From: an uncultured archaeon | GTDB taxonomy: Archaea; Thermoproteota; Nitrososphaeria; Nitrososphaerales; Nitrosopumilaceae | DNA length: 45,009 bases | Direction: 5' to 3' | Assembly: GCA_950073955.1 (NCBI GenBank) | Contig: CATMRH010000001.1 | Coordinates: forward strand, 1 to 45,009 | Part shown: positions 31,176 to 40,230 of the stretch, piece by piece | Layout: each line of letters opens with the position of its first letter | Numbering within the stretch: position 1 is the first letter of the stretch | Notes under the pieces: model-generated | What the model was told of the DNA's origin: nothing | Databases searched by the model: none | The model's input: the letters and a program-made list of their open reading frames with translations, nothing else | Position numbers and translations under genes: made by a program

Positions 31176-32143
31176 TTCTAGAGCCTATTGTAATTGTTGC
31201 ATTTGCATTAGGAATAGACTTTGTATTCGGAGATCCTAAGAATAGATATCACCCAACTGCATGGATTGGAACACTAATTGCAAAGCTAACACCACTAGCT
31301 AAAAATCAAAATACGTATGTTGAAAAACTTGGAGGAATCTTTGTAGTTGCAATAACTGTAGGAGTTGTAGTTACATTACTTTCAATTTTAGATACTGGAA
31401 TTTCATTACTTACAACTGATTGGGTAACCATTGTTGTTTCAGGTGTAGTTGTAGTAATACTACTCAAGACCACTATTGCTATTCGTGGAATGGAAAAACA
31501 TGCCAAAGCAGTATTGGAGTCACTTGACCAAAACAATCTCGACATGGCTAGAACAAATCTATCCATGATTGTTAAAAGAAATACCAAAAATTTGGATAAA
31601 AATCACGTTATTTCAGGCGTACTTGAAAGCATCAGCGAAAATACTGTAGACGGGATTACTGGACCTCTATTCTATTTTGCTCTTTTTGGATTACCTGGAG
31701 CATTTGTGTATCGAGTAATCAATACCGTAGATTCAATGATTGGATACAAGACTGATATTTTCAAAAATGTAGGATGGTTTGGGGCAACTTGTGACACAAT
31801 TTTAAATTATATTCCGTCTAGGCTTACAGGATTAGTAATGATTATTTCAGCAGCTATTTTACAAAACAATTGGAAGGAATCATACAAAATAATGATTAGA
31901 GATGGTAAAAAAACTGAAAGTCCTAATGCAGGATATCCTATGGCTGCACTTGCAGGAGCACTTGAAACAAAGTTTGAAAAGATAAATCACTACAAGTTAG
32001 GCAATGGCGAAATTATACTAACAACAGAACATGTAAACTCTGCACTTACAATGATGAAACTTACTTCAATTCTTTTCTTTGGTCTGGTAATCATTCCAAT
32101 AATTACTATTTTATCACTAGTCGGATGGTGGATTCATGCTTAA
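31172..32143 (+). CDS. cbiB: Adenosylcobinamide-phosphate synthase CbiB
   Basis: CbiB joins aminopropanol phosphate to adenosylcobyric acid. The 323-residue integral membrane protein has the diagnostic FGDPKNRYHPTAWIG early on, LSMIVKRNTKNL, ISGVLESISENTVDGITGPLFYF, and SPNAGYPMAALAGAL with ESPNAGYPMA as family signature. Several hydrophobic helices lie at both ends and in the middle. It overlaps cobQ by 4 nt and cobS by 8 nt. Confidence 0.94.
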   Translation: MILEPIVIVAFALGIDFVFGDPKNRYHPTAWIGTLIAKLTPLAKNQNTYVEKLGGIFVVAITVGVVVTLLSILDTGISLLTTDWVTIVVSGVVVVILLKTTIAIRGMEKHAKAVLESLDQNNLDMARTNLSMIVKRNTKNLDKNHVISGVLESISENTVDGITGPLFYFALFGLPGAFVYRVINTVDSMIGYKTDIFKNVGWFGATCDTILNYIPSRLTGLVMIISAAILQNNWKESYKIMIRDGKKTESPNAGYPMAALAGALETKFEKINHYKLGNGEIILTTEHVNSALTMMKLTSILFFGLVIIPIITILSLVGWWIHA

Positions 32144-32861
32144 AGAAATTAGTTCTGTTTTTTCTTTCCTGACAATCTTTCCATCATCAAATGCAAGCCT
32201 GGAAAATACTGCAAAATACATGTATCTTTTTCCTATTGTTGGAATTGTAATTGGACTCTTAGTTGGCTCTTTTGGTTTTGGATTATCTTTCCTTTTAGAT
32301 CCTTTACTAGTTAGCTTGTTAGTAGTTGCTTCTATTGCAATTGTTACTGGAATTCATCATGCAGATGGTTTGGCTGATTTTGCTGACGGGCTTATGGTAA
32401 AAGGAAGCAAAGATAGAAAGCTAAAAGCAATGAAAGACCTTTCTACGGGTTCCGGAGGAATTGTTGCAATTGTTTTGTATCTTGTCGGTCTGATAATAAC
32501 AATTTCTCTCACAAGCGGATTTGATTTGTTTAGGGCAATTCTGATTAGTGAAATTTTGGCAAAATTCTCAATGGTGCTAATGGCTAGTCTGGGAAACTCA
32601 GCCTCACTAGGCTCAAATTCTCCTTTTGTTAAGATTATGAAAGATAAGAAAAAACTTTCAGCTGCATTCATCATTATGTTAATTCCAGTAATTGCTATTG
32701 GCGAAACTACTGGGCTAGTAATGCTTGGAGTAACTGTCACTCTAACCTTATTTCTTCTAGCAATATCTAATCGTAGTTTTGGTGGAATTACGGGTGATGT
32801 TCTTGGTGCTACAAATGAACTTACAAGATTGGCTTCTCTGATAGTATTTGTATCGATATGA
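32136..32861 (+). CDS. cobS: Adenosylcobinamide-GDP ribazoletransferase (cobalamin synthase)
   Basis: CobS links the lower-ligand nucleoside to GDP-cobinamide, the last steps of B12 assembly, in the membrane. The 241-residue polytopic protein has FLTIFP near the start, the metal-binding HHADGLADFADGLM, MKDLSTGSGGIVAIVLYL, and RSFGGITGDVLGATNEL near the end, all conserved in CobS. It overlaps cbiB by 8 nt and cobY by 4 nt. Confidence 0.95.
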   Translation: MLKEISSVFSFLTIFPSSNASLENTAKYMYLFPIVGIVIGLLVGSFGFGLSFLLDPLLVSLLVVASIAIVTGIHHADGLADFADGLMVKGSKDRKLKAMKDLSTGSGGIVAIVLYLVGLIITISLTSGFDLFRAILISEILAKFSMVLMASLGNSASLGSNSPFVKIMKDKKKLSAAFIIMLIPVIAIGETTGLVMLGVTVTLTLFLLAISNRSFGGITGDVLGATNELTRLASLIVFVSI

Positions 32862-33442
32862 TTGGTCTTGTGATGGCTGGCGGTAAAGGCGTTCGCATGA
32901 ATTTAGATAATGAAAAACTATTACTCAAATACAAAAAACCCATTATTCTTCATGTAATTGACTCATTAAAAAATTCAAATTGTTTTTCAAAAATTTTAGC
33001 TATTACTAGTTCTAATTCACCTAAAACAAAAACGTTATTGCAAGAAAATAATGTTGAAACTTTTGATACCCCTGGAATTGGTTATGTAAAAGACCTAAAT
33101 CTAGCACTTAAAACTATCAGTGATGTAGTTTTAGTTACTTCTGGTGATTTGCCATTATTAGATAAAGAAATTATACAAAAAATTGTAAATCAATTTGACT
33201 CTCAAAATATTTGGACTAGTATTCTTGTCACAAACAAATTCTTAACTACTCTTGGAATTGAATCTGATTATTCTGTAAATTTTGATAATCAAATATGTCA
33301 TTATACTGGAATTTCTTTAGTTGATTCAAAAAAAATCTCCTCACTTGAAAATTTAGAAGAAAATTATATTATAATTGATGATAAGAGAATTGCGTTTAAT
33401 CTAAATACAAAACAAGATTATGATTTACTCAGCACTACCTAA
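32858..33442 (+). CDS. cobY: Adenosylcobinamide-phosphate guanylyltransferase CobY
   Basis: CobY is the archaeal replacement for bacterial CobU and transfers GMP to adenosylcobinamide phosphate. The 194-residue nucleotidyltransferase opens with MAGGKGVRM (the G-x-G-x-R phosphate loop), followed by EKLLLKYKKPIILHVIDSL and TSGDLPLL. Family alone would allow other NTP transferases, but position at the end of the cobD-cobQ-cbiB-cobS operon makes CobY very likely. Its end overlaps the convergent rps27e by 18 nt. Confidence 0.85.
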   Translation: MIGLVMAGGKGVRMNLDNEKLLLKYKKPIILHVIDSLKNSNCFSKILAITSSNSPKTKTLLQENNVETFDTPGIGYVKDLNLALKTISDVVLVTSGDLPLLDKEIIQKIVNQFDSQNIWTSILVTNKFLTTLGIESDYSVNFDNQICHYTGISLVDSKKISSLENLEENYIIIDDKRIAFNLNTKQDYDLLSTT

Positions 33443-33622
33443 AATTTTACCATTTATCTTGGCTTTTGATCCTGTTGGTTCCGTAATTGTGTTGCCACAG
33501 GAATTGCATGCAACTGTCGTTGATGCATGTGAATAAACTATTTGAGGTTCACCACATTCATCGCAGTTAACTTTAAGAAATTTGCTAGATGGTTCTGGAA
33601 TTTCAATATGATCTTTTTTCAT
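33425..33622 (-). CDS. rps27e: 30S ribosomal protein S27e
   Basis: S27e is a small zinc-ribbon ribosomal protein. The 65-residue product has the four zinc ligands C20-x2-C23 and C39-x2-C42 (CDECG and CNSCG) around SHASTTVAC. It overlaps rpl44e by 4 nt, the normal archaeal gene pair, and the convergent cobY by 18 nt. Confidence 0.95.
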   Translation of the reverse strand: MKKDHIEIPEPSSKFLKVNCDECGEPQIVYSHASTTVACNSCGNTITEPTGSKAKINGKILGSAE

Positions 33623-33900
33623 GCTGCCACCAACTCAAACTTCTTAATTCTAATGCCTGGTTTATTGTATTTCTTTTTACACACAGTACATGTCATAATA
33701 GGAGTAACTTTTTTTGTAACTTTGGCTGGTTTTGCTAGTTTTGGGAATTTCTGTCCACCGTATCCATGTTTACGTTCTTCATGTCGGCGTTCACCTCTAG
33801 CAGAACCACGTCTTTTTCCAGCTTTGTAAATGGAGACCTTTTGTTCAGTATGTGTTTTACATTTCGGACAATACTTTCTCATCACCTTTGGAATGTTCAT
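33619..33900 (-). CDS. rpl44e: 50S ribosomal protein L44e
   Basis: The 93-residue protein carries the L44e zinc motif C11-x2-C14 and C71-x2-C74, with the highly basic middle KRRGSARGERRHEERKHGYGG. It lies in the large subunit near the E site. ATG at 33900 follows a TATA-like GCTTAAATTA at leaderless distance. It is the first gene of a two-gene unit with rps27e and diverges from ade. Confidence 0.96.
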   Translation of the reverse strand: MNIPKVMRKYCPKCKTHTEQKVSIYKAGKRRGSARGERRHEERKHGYGGQKFPKLAKPAKVTKKVTPIMTCTVCKKKYNKPGIRIKKFELVAA

Positions 33901-33939
33901 ATCAACAAAACCTCTTCAACCGTAATTTAAGCATTGAAT

Positions 33940-33949
33940 CTATAATAGA
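33940..33949 (+). promoter_or_regulatory. TATA box of ade
   Basis: TCTATAATAG is centred about 26 nt before the GTG at 33971, consistent with leaderless transcription starting at that GTG. Confidence 0.5.
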
Positions 33950-33970
33950 TGCAAAACCCAATTAATAACC

Positions 33971-35734
33971 GTGAATTCAAGCCTAGCAAGTTCTATCTCT
34001 TCTTTGAATTCTGTAGCAATGGGCGACAAAAAAGCCGATCTTGTTTTAAAAAATTGTAATTTGTTATCAGTCTATACCAAAGAAATCATTTCAAAAACTC
34101 AGATTGCAATAATTAATGATAGAATTGCCTATGTTGGTCTGAACGCTGCACATACACTAGGTTCAAAAACTGTAGTTATTGATGTAGAGAACAAATACGT
34201 AAGTCCAGGCTTTGCAGATCCCCATTTACATATTGATCAGTTTGTATTACCATCTGAATTTGCAAAAAAGGCACTTCTTTGTGGTGTAACTTCTCTTTTT
34301 TCTGATCCAATTGATATTGTTAGCATTTTAGGTTACAAAGGTTTTCAAGAATTTCTAAAACTTGGAGAAAATTTACCAATAAGAATTTTCCAAGTAGTTC
34401 CTGGAGGTCTTCCTGTTGACGCAAAATTTAGTAACAGTAAAACTCTCTCATTGTCACAAGAAAAATCTGCAGTAAAACATCCCCATGTTCTTGGTTTGGG
34501 AGAAGTTTTTTCATGGACTAAAGTTACTCAACGTGACCCTAAAACTATGAAGTCACTTTCAACAATGTTGGAGTGTGATTGCATAATTAATGGACATACT
34601 GCAGGTATAAGTGAAAAAAAACTCAACGCTTACGTTTCATCAGGGATACTCTCTTGTCACGAGCCAATTAATTTTGATCAAGTATTAGAAAGATTGCGTC
34701 TTGGAATGTGGGTAATGATTAGAGAAGGTTCTATAAGACGTGATTTGAAGGAAATCATCCCTCATATTTTATCTCACGGAACATACATCAATCGCTTAAT
34801 GTTTTGCTCTGATGGTCTTGATCCACTAGATATTACAAAATTTGGTCACATTGATCATTGCATCAGAGAATCAATCAAACTTGGTCTAAAACCATTAGAT
34901 GCAATTACTATGGCATCCAAGAATAATTTTGACTATTACAATATGGGAAAAGATCTTGGTGGAATTGCACCTGGAAAATTAGCAGACATTCTTATTTTCA
35001 ATGATTTAAAATCATTTAAACCAACTAAAGTCTTTGTGGGAGGAAAACTTGTAGTCTCACATGGAAGTGTTGTGACTCAGTTCAAGAAAAAAGTAATATC
35101 ACCTTGGATGAAAAAAACTGTTAAACTAAAAAAATTCTCAAAAAATGATTTCCTGATTAAATCAAAAAAGAAAAATGTTATTGCAAACACCATCTTTATG
35201 CAAAATGAAATAATTACTAAGATTGGTTCAGCTGAACTCCATTCAAAAGATGGTATTGTTTCTGCCTCATTAGATTATGATATATGGAAAGTTGCAGCAT
35301 TTGATAGAATTCATGGAACAAATCGACATTCCATTGGATTTCTCGAAAACTTTGGAGCTGAAATTGGTGCCTTTGCTTCAACTTGGAGTTTTCATGAAAA
35401 TGATATGATAGTAATAGGTTCAAATGATTCTGATATGGCAATTGCATCTAATCATCTTATCAAGAATCAGGGTGGACTTGTTGTAGTTAAATCTGGAAAA
35501 ATTCTAGCTTCTTTGCCTTTACAATTTGCAGGTATTATTTCAACAGATTCTTTTGAAATGGTCTCATCAAATTTTCAAAAAATTATAAGTACTATTGTGG
35601 ATTTAGGATGTAAATTTACTAGACCTCATCTTATTCCTTTGTTTTTACCATTTTTGGCTTTACCCTCTATTAGAATTCTTTCAGGTGGAATTGTTGATGT
35701 GAAAAAACGAAGTTACATCCAGCCAATCAACTAA
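33971..35734 (+). CDS. ade: Adenine deaminase
   Basis: Ade converts adenine to hypoxanthine in purine salvage. The 587-residue amidohydrolase has metal ligands in ADPHLHIDQF, the Glu of GLGEVFSW, INGHTAG, SCHEP, and the Asp in FCSDGLDPLD. The C-terminal half is the normal adenine-deaminase extension, with a SIGFLENFG segment. GTG at 33971 matches the TATA spacing; an ATG 16 codons later (MGDKKADLVLKN) is an alternative. Hypoxanthine would feed IMP and then guaB and guaA downstream. Confidence 0.93.
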   Translation: MNSSLASSISSLNSVAMGDKKADLVLKNCNLLSVYTKEIISKTQIAIINDRIAYVGLNAAHTLGSKTVVIDVENKYVSPGFADPHLHIDQFVLPSEFAKKALLCGVTSLFSDPIDIVSILGYKGFQEFLKLGENLPIRIFQVVPGGLPVDAKFSNSKTLSLSQEKSAVKHPHVLGLGEVFSWTKVTQRDPKTMKSLSTMLECDCIINGHTAGISEKKLNAYVSSGILSCHEPINFDQVLERLRLGMWVMIREGSIRRDLKEIIPHILSHGTYINRLMFCSDGLDPLDITKFGHIDHCIRESIKLGLKPLDAITMASKNNFDYYNMGKDLGGIAPGKLADILIFNDLKSFKPTKVFVGGKLVVSHGSVVTQFKKKVISPWMKKTVKLKKFSKNDFLIKSKKKNVIANTIFMQNEIITKIGSAELHSKDGIVSASLDYDIWKVAAFDRIHGTNRHSIGFLENFGAEIGAFASTWSFHENDMIVIGSNDSDMAIASNHLIKNQGGLVVVKSGKILASLPLQFAGIISTDSFEMVSSNFQKIISTIVDLGCKFTRPHLIPLFLPFLALPSIRILSGGIVDVKKRSYIQPIN

Positions 35735-35739
35735 GTAAT

Positions 35740-35747
35740 GTTATAAA
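35740..35747 (+). promoter_or_regulatory. TATA box of the thermosome gene
   Basis: GTTATAAA is followed by a G-run (GGGGG) and lies about 33 nt before the ATG at 35777, leaving a leader of roughly 7 nt. Confidence 0.55.
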
Positions 35748-35776
35748 GGGGGATTTAGGGATGAATTCTGAATCTA

Positions 35777-37399
35777 ATGGCATCAATTCAACAAGGACCT
35801 AATGGACCTGTTCTCGTTCTCAAAGAGAGTGCATTACAGCAAAAAGGTAAAGATGCTCAACAAAACAATATTGCTGCAGCAAAATTAGTTGCAGAGTTAG
35901 TCAGAAGTAGTCTTGGTCCACGAGGTCTTGATAAAATGCTAGTTGATTCTTTAGGTGATGTGACTATCACAAATGATGGTGCTACAATTCTAAAAGAAAT
36001 TGATGTTCAGCACCCAGCAGCCAAAATGATGGTTGAAATCGCTAAAACAGTAGATAATGAAGTAGGTGATGGTACAACTTCTTCTGTTATTTTTGGAGGA
36101 GCATTATTAGCCAAAGCAGAGGATTTGCTCAAAAAAGATGTTCATTCTTCAATCATTGTTGAAGGTTACCAGGCAGCTGCTGATAAAACCCTTGAAATTT
36201 ACTCAGAATTATCTAAAAAAATACAACCTGATGATAAAGAATCTCTTCTCAAAATTGCAATGACTAGTATGCAATCAAAATTAATTTCTGAAGACAGTGG
36301 CACTCTATCAAAAATCGTAGTTGATGCAATTCTTAGCATTGCAATCAAGAAAGGTGATGATTATACTATTGATCTTGACAATCTTAAAGTTGAAAAGAAA
36401 GCAGGTGGTTCAATTCAAGACACAGCAATTGTGAAAGGTATTGTTTTAGATAAAGAAATTGTTCATAGTGGAATGCCTAGAAAAATTGAAAAGGCAAAAA
36501 TTGCATTAATAAATTCCGCATTAGAAATTGAAAAAACTGAAATGAGTGCTGAAATTAGAATTACTGATCCTACTCAAATGCAGATGTTCTTAGAAGAAGA
36601 AAATCGAATGCTAAAGACTATGGTTGACAAGCTACATGATGTTGGTGCTAATGTATTGATTTGTCAAAAAGGAATTGATGATATTTCACAACACTATCTT
36701 GCAAAACATGGCATTATGGCAATTCGTCGTGTCAAAGAAAGTGACATGACTAAACTTTCTAAAGCTACAGGTGGACGTGTAATTAACAATCTAGATGATC
36801 TTTCAGAAAAAGATCTTGGCTTTGCTGATTTGGCTCATGAAAAGAAAGTAGAATCTGACAAATGGGTATTCATTGAAGGATGTAAACACCCACAATCAGT
36901 CACTTTGCTAATTCGTGGTGGTTCTCAAAGAGTAATTGATGAAGTTGATCGTTCAATTCATGACGCTCTAATGGTAGTAAAAGATGTAATTGAAAAGCCT
37001 GAAATTGTTGCAGGTGGAGGTGCACCTGAGTCATTTGCAGCCTCACAACTTAAGGAATGGGCTGATAATTTTGATGGAAGAGAGCAACTTGCAATCAAAA
37101 AATTTGCTGAAGCATTAGAAACAATTCCATTAACTATTGCTGAAAATGCAGGAATGGATCCAATTGATACAATGGCTAATCTCAGAGCAAAACAAAACCA
37201 AGGTCATAAATGGACTGGTATTGATGCCAGAAACACAAAGATTGCTGATATGTTCGCGATTGATGTTGTAGAACCAATTGTAGTTAAAGAACAGATTATC
37301 AAATCTGCAACAGAAGCAGCATGTATGATTCTTAGAATAGATGATGTAATTGCTATTTCTGGAGCTCCAGGTGGCGGCGGTATGCCTCCAATGGGATAA
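35777..37399 (+). CDS. Thermosome subunit (group II chaperonin)
   Basis: This ATP-dependent chaperonin folds cytosolic proteins. The 540 residues show the group II signatures: SLGPRGLDKMLVDSLGDVTITNDG, the ATPase loop VGDGTTSSV, CQKGIDDISQHYLAKHGI, VAGGGAPE and the GGGGMPP tail at the C-terminus. Group II chaperonins have a built-in lid. Codon use and length are ordinary. It has its own promoter and is followed by a ROK kinase. Confidence 0.97.
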   Translation: MASIQQGPNGPVLVLKESALQQKGKDAQQNNIAAAKLVAELVRSSLGPRGLDKMLVDSLGDVTITNDGATILKEIDVQHPAAKMMVEIAKTVDNEVGDGTTSSVIFGGALLAKAEDLLKKDVHSSIIVEGYQAAADKTLEIYSELSKKIQPDDKESLLKIAMTSMQSKLISEDSGTLSKIVVDAILSIAIKKGDDYTIDLDNLKVEKKAGGSIQDTAIVKGIVLDKEIVHSGMPRKIEKAKIALINSALEIEKTEMSAEIRITDPTQMQMFLEEENRMLKTMVDKLHDVGANVLICQKGIDDISQHYLAKHGIMAIRRVKESDMTKLSKATGGRVINNLDDLSEKDLGFADLAHEKKVESDKWVFIEGCKHPQSVTLLIRGGSQRVIDEVDRSIHDALMVVKDVIEKPEIVAGGGAPESFAASQLKEWADNFDGREQLAIKKFAEALETIPLTIAENAGMDPIDTMANLRAKQNQGHKWTGIDARNTKIADMFAIDVVEPIVVKEQIIKSATEAACMILRIDDVIAISGAPGGGGMPPMG

Positions 37400-37438
37400 T
37401 TTTAGTTAAAACTTAAGCCTTTTAACTTTCATAAATTA

Positions 37439-38308
37439 TTGTTGTACAAAATTGGTGTTGATTTAGGTGGCACTAAAACAGAAGCTGTTCTACTTGATGA
37501 AAATCTAAATGTTTTAGAGAGAAAAAGGATTCCAACGCCACAAAATAATTATAAAGAAATTATTAATGCTATATCATCTCTAGTCTTAGAGCTATCTACA
37601 AATATTTCTGACTTTTCTTTTGGTATTTGTACACCTGGTGCAATTTCTAAACAAACTGGATTAATTAAAAATAGTAATACACAATGCTTGATTGGAAAAT
37701 CACTCAAAGAAGATCTAGAAAATAAACTAGAAAAAAAAATATCTATAGAAAATGATGCGAACTGTTTCGCGATGGCTGAAGCTAAAATGGGTGTTGCTAG
37801 TGGATTTGATGTAGTCTTTGGAGTGATTATGGGCACTGGTGTTGGTGGCGGAATTGTGATTGATGGAAAACTACATCCTGGTAGAACTAACATTGGAGGA
37901 GAATGGGGACATCATACCTTACATCGCAATGGAAATTCTTGTTATTGTGGTAAAACTGGATGCGTAGAGACCTACATTAGTGGTCCTTCATTGGAAAAAC
38001 AATGGACAAAACTAACTGGAAAATCTCAAACTCTTCCTGAAATCCTTTCTAACATTAATAATGAAATTGGTCAAAAATGGAAAGGTGAATTTTTAGAAAA
38101 TTTTGGATATGGCCTTGCTAACGTTATAGACATCTTAGATCCTGATGTAATAGTTTTAGGTGGCGGTTTGTCAAATATTGATTTTTTGTATACTGAAGGA
38201 AAAGAATCAATTTACAGTAAAGTCTTTTCAGATTTAGTTGATACTCCAATCCTGAAAAATAAATTGGGTGATTCTGCAGGAGTATATGGTGCAGCACTTC
38301 TTACTTAG
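37439..38308 (+). CDS. ROK-family sugar kinase
   Basis: The 289-residue protein has the N-terminal ATP motif GVDLGGTKTEAVLLD, the sugar loop CTPGAISKQTG, catalytic ENDANCFAMAEA, GTGVGGGIV and the ROK zinc motif GHHTLHRNGNSCYCGKTGC. Probable substrates are glucose or N-acetyl-sugars; specificity cannot be read. Two tandem TTG codons (37439 and 37442) compete as start. Confidence 0.88.
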   Translation: MLYKIGVDLGGTKTEAVLLDENLNVLERKRIPTPQNNYKEIINAISSLVLELSTNISDFSFGICTPGAISKQTGLIKNSNTQCLIGKSLKEDLENKLEKKISIENDANCFAMAEAKMGVASGFDVVFGVIMGTGVGGGIVIDGKLHPGRTNIGGEWGHHTLHRNGNSCYCGKTGCVETYISGPSLEKQWTKLTGKSQTLPEILSNINNEIGQKWKGEFLENFGYGLANVIDILDPDVIVLGGGLSNIDFLYTEGKESIYSKVFSDLVDTPILKNKLGDSAGVYGAALLT

Positions 38309-38340
38309 TTATTCAGAATACTCTTACTGTTCAAAAATTA

Positions 38341-38703
38341 TCAAGAGTACTCATTTTTGATTTTTAAAATCTTATCAACAATTTCAATTACATCTGAATC
38401 TAATTCTGCACTAATCAAAATTAATCCTGCTCCTCCAATAGGTACAGTTATTCGATAAATTTTTTCATATTTTGCTAATGCAAAAATAGGCTCTCCAATT
38501 TTTTTTGCTATTTTTTTACGTGTAGACCATCGATAAATTGCTTGAGACAAAGACAATTCAGTTTCTTCTCTTGATAAATGACTCTGTAATCCAGGCCTCA
38601 TCTTGTCATAAAGTTCCCCATAATCGTATACTCCTACATATCTGATTTTTTTGTCACATTCAAGAATTTCATCACAAATTTTTTCGTATTCCAAATTAAT
38701 CAC
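38341..38703 (-). CDS. Conserved hypothetical protein downstream of guaA
   Basis: The 120-residue protein is mixed alpha/beta: an N-terminal helix (YEKICDEILECD), strand IRYVGVYDYGELYDK, a helical middle, and a strand-turn-strand pair (IYRITVPIGGAGLILISAE) like a PAS or roadblock-type sheet. I recall similar proteins as multi-copy in thaumarchaea, but I cannot name a function. GTG start overlaps the guaA stop by 1 nt. Confidence 0.7.
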   Translation of the reverse strand: MINLEYEKICDEILECDKKIRYVGVYDYGELYDKMRPGLQSHLSREETELSLSQAIYRWSTRKKIAKKIGEPIFALAKYEKIYRITVPIGGAGLILISAELDSDVIEIVDKILKIKNEYS

Positions 38704-40226
38704 TACTGTGGCTCAATTGTTGCAGGAGGTTTACTTGAAATGGTATAAGTCACCCATGTAACATCTTCAATTTCATTTGTTATTCTATTACTCATTTTTT
38801 CTAAAAGACCATGTGGAAGTCTTGTCCAATCTGCAGTCATCGCATCTATTGAATCTACGACTCTAATCATAACTATGTTTCCATATCTTCGTTCATCCCC
38901 AACAACACCTACTGCTTTATCATCTCCAACTGCAGCATAAGCTTGCCATACTTTATCATACAAGCCTGCCTTCATTAATTCATCTTCGACAATTTTACTT
39001 GCTACTTTGGCAATCTGTAGTTTTGTTGGAGTAACTTTCCCAATTATCCTTACAGCTAGCCCTGGACCTGGAAATGGGTGTCTCATGAGAAGTTTTTCTG
39101 GAACGTTTAGAATTTTTGCAATCTTTCTTACTTCGTCTTTATACAACTCTCTTAATGGTTCTAAAATTTCCAAATTGAGCCAATCTGGTAATCCTCCTAC
39201 ATTGTGATGAGATTTAATTACAGATGCTGGTCCTTTTGAAACTCCGCTTTCAATTACATCGGGATAAAGTGTGCCTTGAGCTAACCATTTGAAGGGACCA
39301 TTTTTTTCAGAAAATTCAGTGAAAACACGAATAAATTCCTCTCCTACAATCTTTCTCTTTTTCTCAGGATCCTCTACTCCTTTTAGCTTTTCAAGAAATT
39401 CATCAGCTGCATTTACTGATGTAAAATTTAACTTGAAGTTATCTTTGAACATCTCCTCAATTTCTGTTTCTTCGTTTAATCGTAACAAACCATTATTTAC
39501 AAAAATACATGTGAGCTTATCCCCAATTGCTTTGTGAATTAGTAATGCTGCTACAGTAGAATCTATGCCTCCACTGACTCCACAAAGTACATTTCCCTCT
39601 ATTTTTGAAATTTTTTCTACAACTGTATCTATAAAACTCTCCATAGTCCAATCTTGTTTTGCTCCACATATTTTCAAAACAAAATTCTTAAGAATTTCAG
39701 TACCTTGTTCTGTATGCACCACTTCCGGGTGAAATTGAATTCCATAGATTGATTTTTCCTCTGATGCAATTGCAGCAGCTTTTGCACTTTCTGTATGTCC
39801 TATTACTTTAAATCCTGGTGGAATTTCTTCCGCTTCATCACCATGACTCATCCATGCTCTTACTGATTCTCCTACACCACTTAGAAGATCTTTATCATCA
39901 TCAATTGTAAGTAAAGATGAACCATATTCCTTGTTTGCTTTTTTTATTTTACCACCGTATTTGTTTACAATTAATTGATGTCCATAACAAATTCCAAGTA
40001 GGGGTAAATTCATATCAAAAATTTTATTTTCTGGAATTGGAGCATCTGAATTATAAACACTTGATGGACCTCCTGAAAAAATTATTCCCTTTGGATTATG
40101 TTTCTGCAATTCTTCATAACTAATATCATAAGGAACAAGTTCTGCATAAACAGAAAATTCTCTAATTCTTCTACAAATTAAATGACTGTACTGTGACCCA
40201 AAATCTAAAACTACAATTTTATCCAT
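38703..40226 (-). CDS. guaA: GMP synthase (glutamine-hydrolysing)
   Basis: GuaA converts XMP to GMP. In contrast to many archaea with separate subunits, the two domains are fused here. The N-terminal class I glutaminase has catalytic C80 in GICYGHQL and the His/Glu pair in FHPEVVHTEQG. The C-terminal synthetase has the PP-loop VSGGIDSTVAA, then KSHHNVGGLPDWL and RHPFPGPGLAVRI. ATG at 40226, 4 nt after the previous stop, gives 507 residues; an upstream TTG at 40250 would overlap the preceding gene. Confidence 0.96.
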   Translation of the reverse strand: MDKIVVLDFGSQYSHLICRRIREFSVYAELVPYDISYEELQKHNPKGIIFSGGPSSVYNSDAPIPENKIFDMNLPLLGICYGHQLIVNKYGGKIKKANKEYGSSLLTIDDDKDLLSGVGESVRAWMSHGDEAEEIPPGFKVIGHTESAKAAAIASEEKSIYGIQFHPEVVHTEQGTEILKNFVLKICGAKQDWTMESFIDTVVEKISKIEGNVLCGVSGGIDSTVAALLIHKAIGDKLTCIFVNNGLLRLNEETEIEEMFKDNFKLNFTSVNAADEFLEKLKGVEDPEKKRKIVGEEFIRVFTEFSEKNGPFKWLAQGTLYPDVIESGVSKGPASVIKSHHNVGGLPDWLNLEILEPLRELYKDEVRKIAKILNVPEKLLMRHPFPGPGLAVRIIGKVTPTKLQIAKVASKIVEDELMKAGLYDKVWQAYAAVGDDKAVGVVGDERRYGNIVMIRVVDSIDAMTADWTRLPHGLLEKMSNRITNEIEDVTWVTYTISSKPPATIEPQ

Positions 40227-40230
40227 ATTA

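Noticed and set aside
33542..33829. Plus-strand ORF across rps27e and rpl44e
   Set aside because: It is antisense to two secure ribosomal protein genes and has no recognisable domain.
35761..35802. 13-codon upstream ORF overlapping the thermosome start
   Set aside because: Out of frame and out of position for the predicted transcript start near 35770; probably chance.
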